Assembly: GCA_900314165.1 (NCBI GenBank)
Contig: OMUE01000055.1
Location: 1-8,550, forward strand
Reading direction: 5' to 3'
Source: an uncultured Acidaminococcus sp.
Lineage (GTDB): Bacteria > Bacillota_C > Negativicutes > Acidaminococcales > Acidaminococcaceae
DNA: 8,550 nucleotides
This document shows positions 5,808-8,550 of this stretch, piece by piece. How positions within the stretch are numbered: the stretch's first letter is position 1; every line of letters begins with the position of its first letter. Below the pieces are notes generated by a model, which saw only the letters and a program-made list of their open reading frames with translations, was not told the origin of the DNA and ran no database searches. Made by a program: the position numbers and the translations under genes.

Positions 5808-7181
5808 TCAGGCCCTCTGCGCCTTGCTCTTTTCCCGGCCCGTCCGGGATTGCTTTTGATTCCGGTTTTCATACAGCGGGTCATGGCAGAAGTCGTAGCG
5901 TTCCGTAGTAATGGGTCTCTGGCCACGGCGGAAGAAATATTCCCGCCCGATGGGCATGTACAGGACTTCCGTATACGGGATGTTGAGTCGCTTGGAGACG
6001 TTGTCGACGGAGCTCAGGTCATTCCCGCCCAGGTAGATGTAGGTGTCGCAGTTATTGATGATGGTAGTGGCATTGACCTCGTTATACAGTCCGGTCAGCT
6101 GGCTTTCGGATTGGACGAGCAGCGTAGTGGAAATCCCCTTTTCCCGGAAAATGGAGATGAGCTGCGGAAATTCCGGGACCGTGCAGCCCGTAGCAAAATC
6201 GTCACAGAGCACGTACACCGGATGAGGCAGGACCTGATCCGGCCGGGCATCGGCAGCCTGGAACAGATACCGGAACAGCTGGCTGTAGAAAATGCTGATG
6301 AACATATGCAAAGCCTTTTCCACCGGGGACGTATAGACAAAGAGAACGGTCTTCGGCTTTAATAGCCAACCAAAGTCGAAAGGCTTCTTCTTCATCAGCG
6401 TGCATACAGATGGGGTGAACATCAGCTTCAGCGGCGTAAGCAGGCTGCCCTGGATACTTGCCTTCATACCCGCAGCCTCACCATTGAGCAGCGTCTTCCA
6501 AAGAGCAGCCCCATTAGGATCTACCTCAGCAAGGTGGGACAGTTGATCCAGCATGAAATCATCAGATTTCTCGTCTTCCGGCTCTTCATCCGGCTCATCG
6601 CCATCCTGGAAGTACAGATAGTCCTGCTCAGACTCCTGGGCTTCCGGCAGCTGCCAGTTCGTACGGGACAGGCAATCTACAAGCTCCAGAGCGTCGGCCA
6701 GCGTACGTCCGCCGGCATAATGACCGTTGCTGACAAAGCGCAGCAACACAGCCAACAGGTTGGCGGCACTATTATCCCAATACGGATCTTTTTGTACCTC
6801 TACGTTCTTATCACTTTTACTGCAGACGATGCTTGTGGCCAATTCCGTGATCTGATTGTCCGTGGAGCAATAGTGGAGCGGGTCGTACCCGAAGCGGCAG
6901 GTTTCGGGCTTCGTGAAATCCAGGGTATAGACCTTGTAGCCCCGCCCTTCCAGGATTTGCTTCAGGTCATCGGTCCGTTGGCTATGCTTCGTGAAGACGC
7001 TGACGGCGTTGCCGTGCTGCAGGTGGAGCAGCATAGGATCCAGGACGCTCATAGTCTTGCCGGAACCGCTGCCGCCTACGACCAGGATGTTGTTGTTCAC
7101 CTGGGTCTCAGCGCAATTCGTGGACACGTGACATCTTTTGTCTTTCCCCAGAGGGAACAAATCAAAGGGTTCTTTACTCAT
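5808..7181 (-). CDS. VirD4/TraG-type ATPase lacking a membrane anchor
   Basis: A 457-residue P-loop ATPase related to type IV secretion coupling proteins (VirD4/TraG/TraD), which form hexamers and pump DNA or protein. Walker A is GGSGSGKT (36-43). The TraG-like segments DPYWDNSAANLL (132-143), the Walker B-like VYVLCDDFAT (322-331), IFREKGISTTLLVQSESQL (344-362) and NNCDTYIYLGGND (376-388) appear in family order. Coupling proteins usually exceed 500-600 residues and start with membrane spans; here the P-loop begins 36 residues from the start and no span is seen. Residues 182-208 are strongly acidic. The usual TDPKGE motif after Walker A is replaced by FTKHSQRTDD (63-72). GGAGGT lies six bases before the ATG, in the 18-base gap after the ClpP-like gene. 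The product may be a cytoplasmic translocase or unfoldase, or a remnant of a conjugative element. Confidence 0.85.
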   Translation of the reverse strand: MSKEPFDLFPLGKDKRCHVSTNCAETQVNNNILVVGGSGSGKTMSVLDPMLLHLQHGNAVSVFTKHSQRTDDLKQILEGRGYKVYTLDFTKPETCRFGYDPLHYCSTDNQITELATSIVCSKSDKNVEVQKDPYWDNSAANLLAVLLRFVSNGHYAGGRTLADALELVDCLSRTNWQLPEAQESEQDYLYFQDGDEPDEEPEDEKSDDFMLDQLSHLAEVDPNGAALWKTLLNGEAAGMKASIQGSLLTPLKLMFTPSVCTLMKKKPFDFGWLLKPKTVLFVYTSPVEKALHMFISIFYSQLFRYLFQAADARPDQVLPHPVYVLCDDFATGCTVPEFPQLISIFREKGISTTLLVQSESQLTGLYNEVNATTIINNCDTYIYLGGNDLSSVDNVSKRLNIPYTEVLYMPIGREYFFRRGQRPITTERYDFCHDPLYENRNQKQSRTGREKSKAQRA

Positions 7182-7199
7182 CCATGTACCTCCGTCAAA

Positions 7200-7784
7200 T
7201 CAGGCAGCCATGTCCGCAAAATCCTTGATACCGTCGGCCAGGCCAAAGTCGACAGCTTCCGGGGCCGTAAAGAAACGGTCCTCCTTCGTCAGTTCATCGA
7301 TTTCCTCTTTCGGATGTCCCGTATGCTGAGCTAACAGCGTATCCAGGTCGTCCTTCGTCTTTGCCATATCCATAGCCAGCAGCCGGATGGAGCTGGTCTT
7401 GCCGCCGATGCCCGCTTCCAGGGACGGCTCGTGGATCATGACTTTGGAATGGGGCAGCAGGTACCGCCCATGACGGCCGCTGGCAAAGAGGATAGCCGCC
7501 ATGCTGTAGGCACTGCCTACGCAATACAGCTCCAGGGGCACAGGCCCGGTCTGGATCACATCGTACATGAGAAGTCCGGCTTCCACGCTGCCGCCCGGGG
7601 AATTGATGAAAACCTTCACGGGCCGATCCTTCTCTTTTTCGGCAAAATACATAACTTGTTGAAGGAAATCGTTGGCCATATGCATGTCAATGACGCCGTT
7701 CACAAAGATCCGGCGCTTCCCACGAACCGCTGCTTCAACCTCCACCTCTTTTACGCCACCATAATCAGAATTCGCTATGTTCAC
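7200..7784 (-). CDS. ClpP-family (S14) serine peptidase
   Basis: A 194-residue relative of the Clp protease proteolytic subunit, about the normal length. ClpP forms a tetradecameric barrel that cuts proteins fed to it by a hexameric ATPase. Counted from the GTG start, the triad is Ser94 (GSAYSMAAILFASG), His118 (SKVMIHEP) and Asp169 (KEDRFFTAPEA), and FINSPGGSV (59-67) is the oxyanion and substrate-strand segment. GTG at 7784 is preferred to TTG at 7790 because GGAGGT (7793-7798) is eight bases away from GTG but only two from TTG. No clpX, clpA or clpC lies nearby; the next gene, 18 bases on, encodes a VirD4-like ATPase. It is probably not the housekeeping clpP, which usually neighbours tig or clpX, so no symbol is given. 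The N-terminal axial-loop region looks short and divergent. Confidence 0.9.
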   Translation of the reverse strand: MNIANSDYGGVKEVEVEAAVRGKRRIFVNGVIDMHMANDFLQQVMYFAEKEKDRPVKVFINSPGGSVEAGLLMYDVIQTGPVPLELYCVGSAYSMAAILFASGRHGRYLLPHSKVMIHEPSLEAGIGGKTSSIRLLAMDMAKTKDDLDTLLAQHTGHPKEEIDELTKEDRFFTAPEAVDFGLADGIKDFADMAA

Positions 7785-7792
7785 GAGCAAAG

Positions 7793-7798
7793 ACCTCC
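7793..7798 (-). promoter_or_regulatory. ribosome-binding site deciding the ClpP-like start
   Basis: GGAGGT on the minus strand is two bases before TTG (7790) and eight before GTG (7784). Normal spacing of five to nine bases favours GTG and removes the first two residues of the longest frame. Confidence 0.75.
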
Positions 7799-7810
7799 TT
7801 TTCTCATGTC

Positions 7811-7906
7811 CGCCCTCGCACAGTGCGGGGGCGGGGGACCGTTCCTATCCGGGGAATCCGGGAGCTGGAACGGTGGTGGGGGTGTCCGTCCAGCGGACCC
7901 CCTACC
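7811..7906. repeat. GC-rich dispersed repeat, copy C
   Basis: Three consecutive hairpins fill the gap between the exported-protein gene and the ClpP-like gene. CGCCCTCGCA pairs with TGCGGGGGCG around CAG (7811-7833). ACCGTTCC pairs with GGAACGGT (7838-7845 and 7867-7874). A GGTGGGGG-GTCC arm pairs with GGAC-CCCC-TACC (7875-7906). The middle stem and the final GTCCAGCGGACCC match copy B. No T run follows on either strand, so none is a standard terminator. Its position puts it in the leader of the ClpP-like gene or in the intercistronic RNA. Confidence 0.6.
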
Positions 7907-7938
7907 ATTCAACATCAGACATCTTTCTTCCTAATTAC

Positions 7939-8550
7939 TTAGTTCCATACCTCCTGCACCTTCACATAGTCAAAGCCTCGTGCCTCAGAATCCCAGTTCA
8001 GCTTGTAATACCGGGAGCTGCCGCCCATGTTGAAAAAGCACAGGTACAACTTCCCGTTCACGGCCTCAAAGTCCACATTGCCGCAATCTCCTACAGCCAG
8101 GTTTCGGGAGTTCACGTACTCCAGAAACTGCCGGGTTCCGGGAACAAAGCCCAGCAGGTAACCCTTGTACGTAGCATCCATCGCATACCAGCACAGGACG
8201 GCGTAATAATACCGGCCGGTTAAAGCATCCCAGAGCTGTTTCACCGTGTACGCGTGGTACCCATAAACCTTGTCTTCTTCGCTGGACCACAGGACCCGTT
8301 GCCGGTCCAGCTGCAGGCAGACCAAGGTGTCCTTTCCATTTTCCCTTTTCACTGCAAACCGTACCCTGCAGTCCCCCTCGGAAAAGTCCGCTGTAGAAAC
8401 AGCCGGCGTGCTTCCCTGCTGTACCGCTTCCAGCGTCACCATTCTGCCTGACGTGTAATTGCAGGCAAAGGCTGTAGAACAGAACAGCAGCAGGCATGTG
8501 AATGCTAATATAAAAGTGAGCCATTTAGGACTTAAACGCTCATGAAAAAG
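7939..8550 (-). CDS. exported protein of unknown function, 5' end outside the window
   Basis: The stop codon is at 7939. The frame stays open through the right edge, giving at least 203 residues without reaching a convincing start. An ATG at 8442 is internal: upstream in the same frame lies a signal peptide, with SPKW followed by the hydrophobic stretch LTFILAFTCLLLFC and a likely cleavage after STAFA, so the true start lies beyond 8550. The mature part (about 170 residues) has several cysteines, including one at the predicted mature N terminus, and aromatic-rich segments such as RYYYAVLCWYAM. The residue before the cleavage-site Cys is Ala preceded by Phe, which fits signal peptidase I better than a lipobox. 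The family was not recognised. The gene precedes the ClpP-like gene with a GC-rich repeat between them. Confidence 0.75.
   Translation of the reverse strand, partial: LFHERLSPKWLTFILAFTCLLLFCSTAFACNYTSGRMVTLEAVQQGSTPAVSTADFSEGDCRVRFAVKRENGKDTLVCLQLDRQRVLWSSEEDKVYGYHAYTVKQLWDALTGRYYYAVLCWYAMDATYKGYLLGFVPGTRQFLEYVNSRNLAVGDCGNVDFEAVNGKLYLCFFNMGGSSRYYKLNWDSEARGFDYVKVQEVWN

Noticed and set aside
5693..5926. Minus-strand frame ending in a CLSCG motif that hinted at a zinc-binding peptide
   Set aside because: It overlaps the ends of both the VirD4-like and TPR genes in another frame, and only one Cys pair is present.
6534..7334. Plus-strand frame of 266 codons
   Set aside because: It is antisense to the VirD4-like ATPase and the end of the ClpP-like gene, both with unmistakable motifs.
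5808..7784. Integrative conjugative element or type IV secretion locus
   Set aside because: Only a coupling-protein relative is present. No relaxase, VirB4, VirB6, integrase or attachment site is visible in the window, although genes beyond the edges cannot be excluded.
8066..8524. Minus-strand 152-codon frame starting with ATG at 8524
   Set aside because: It is a different frame over the exported-protein gene. The frame with the signal peptide and normal composition is the believable one.

Overview
All recognisable genes in this 8.55 kb window lie on the minus strand, so transcription runs from high to low coordinates. Seven protein genes are supported, in transcription order: an exported protein cut by the right edge (7939 to beyond 8550), a ClpP-family serine peptidase (7200-7784), a soluble VirD4/TraG-type ATPase (5808-7181), a TPR protein (4825-5718), a second exported protein (3899-4624), an M48 membrane metallopeptidase with zinc ribbons (2027-3823), the peroxide-stress protein YaaA (661-1401) and a MarR-type regulator (116-499); the exported gene at the edge is the eighth, partial one. 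No tRNA, rRNA or CRISPR array was seen, and the plus-strand reading frames look like shadows. The strong AGGAGGT-like ribosome-binding sites, intermediate GC content, GC-rich palindromic repeats between genes and the C-terminal domain of the metallopeptidase suggest an anaerobic Firmicute of the Negativicutes (Acidaminococcus or Phascolarctobacterium type). This placement is inferred from overall character and is uncertain.

Right part (4825-8550). The ClpP-like gene, the VirD4-like ATPase and the TPR gene follow each other with gaps of 18 and 89 bases, each with its own Shine-Dalgarno sequence, and look like one transcription unit. The peptidase keeps the Ser-His-Asp triad. The ATPase keeps Walker A but lacks the N-terminal membrane anchor of conjugation coupling proteins, and no relaxase or other transfer gene is visible. 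An energy-dependent proteolysis machine with a TPR adaptor is one hypothesis and is the best candidate here for an undescribed system. A GC-rich multi-hairpin repeat separates the peptidase gene from the partial exported gene upstream.

Middle part (2027-4740). An AT-rich gene for an exported protein has a good promoter and is followed after 75 bases by the M48 metallopeptidase gene. The pair may act in the cell envelope.

Left part (1-2026). A 187-base MITE-like element, with 25-base terminal inverted repeats and a 4-base target duplication, lies just past the metallopeptidase stop codon. It carries two inverted copies of a hairpin unit with compensatory base changes and GNRA-type loops. Next to it is a GC-rich repeat cluster related to those near 45-110 and 7811-7906. 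Then come yaaA and the marR-type gene, the latter with a near-consensus promoter, a palindromic candidate operator and a structured leader.
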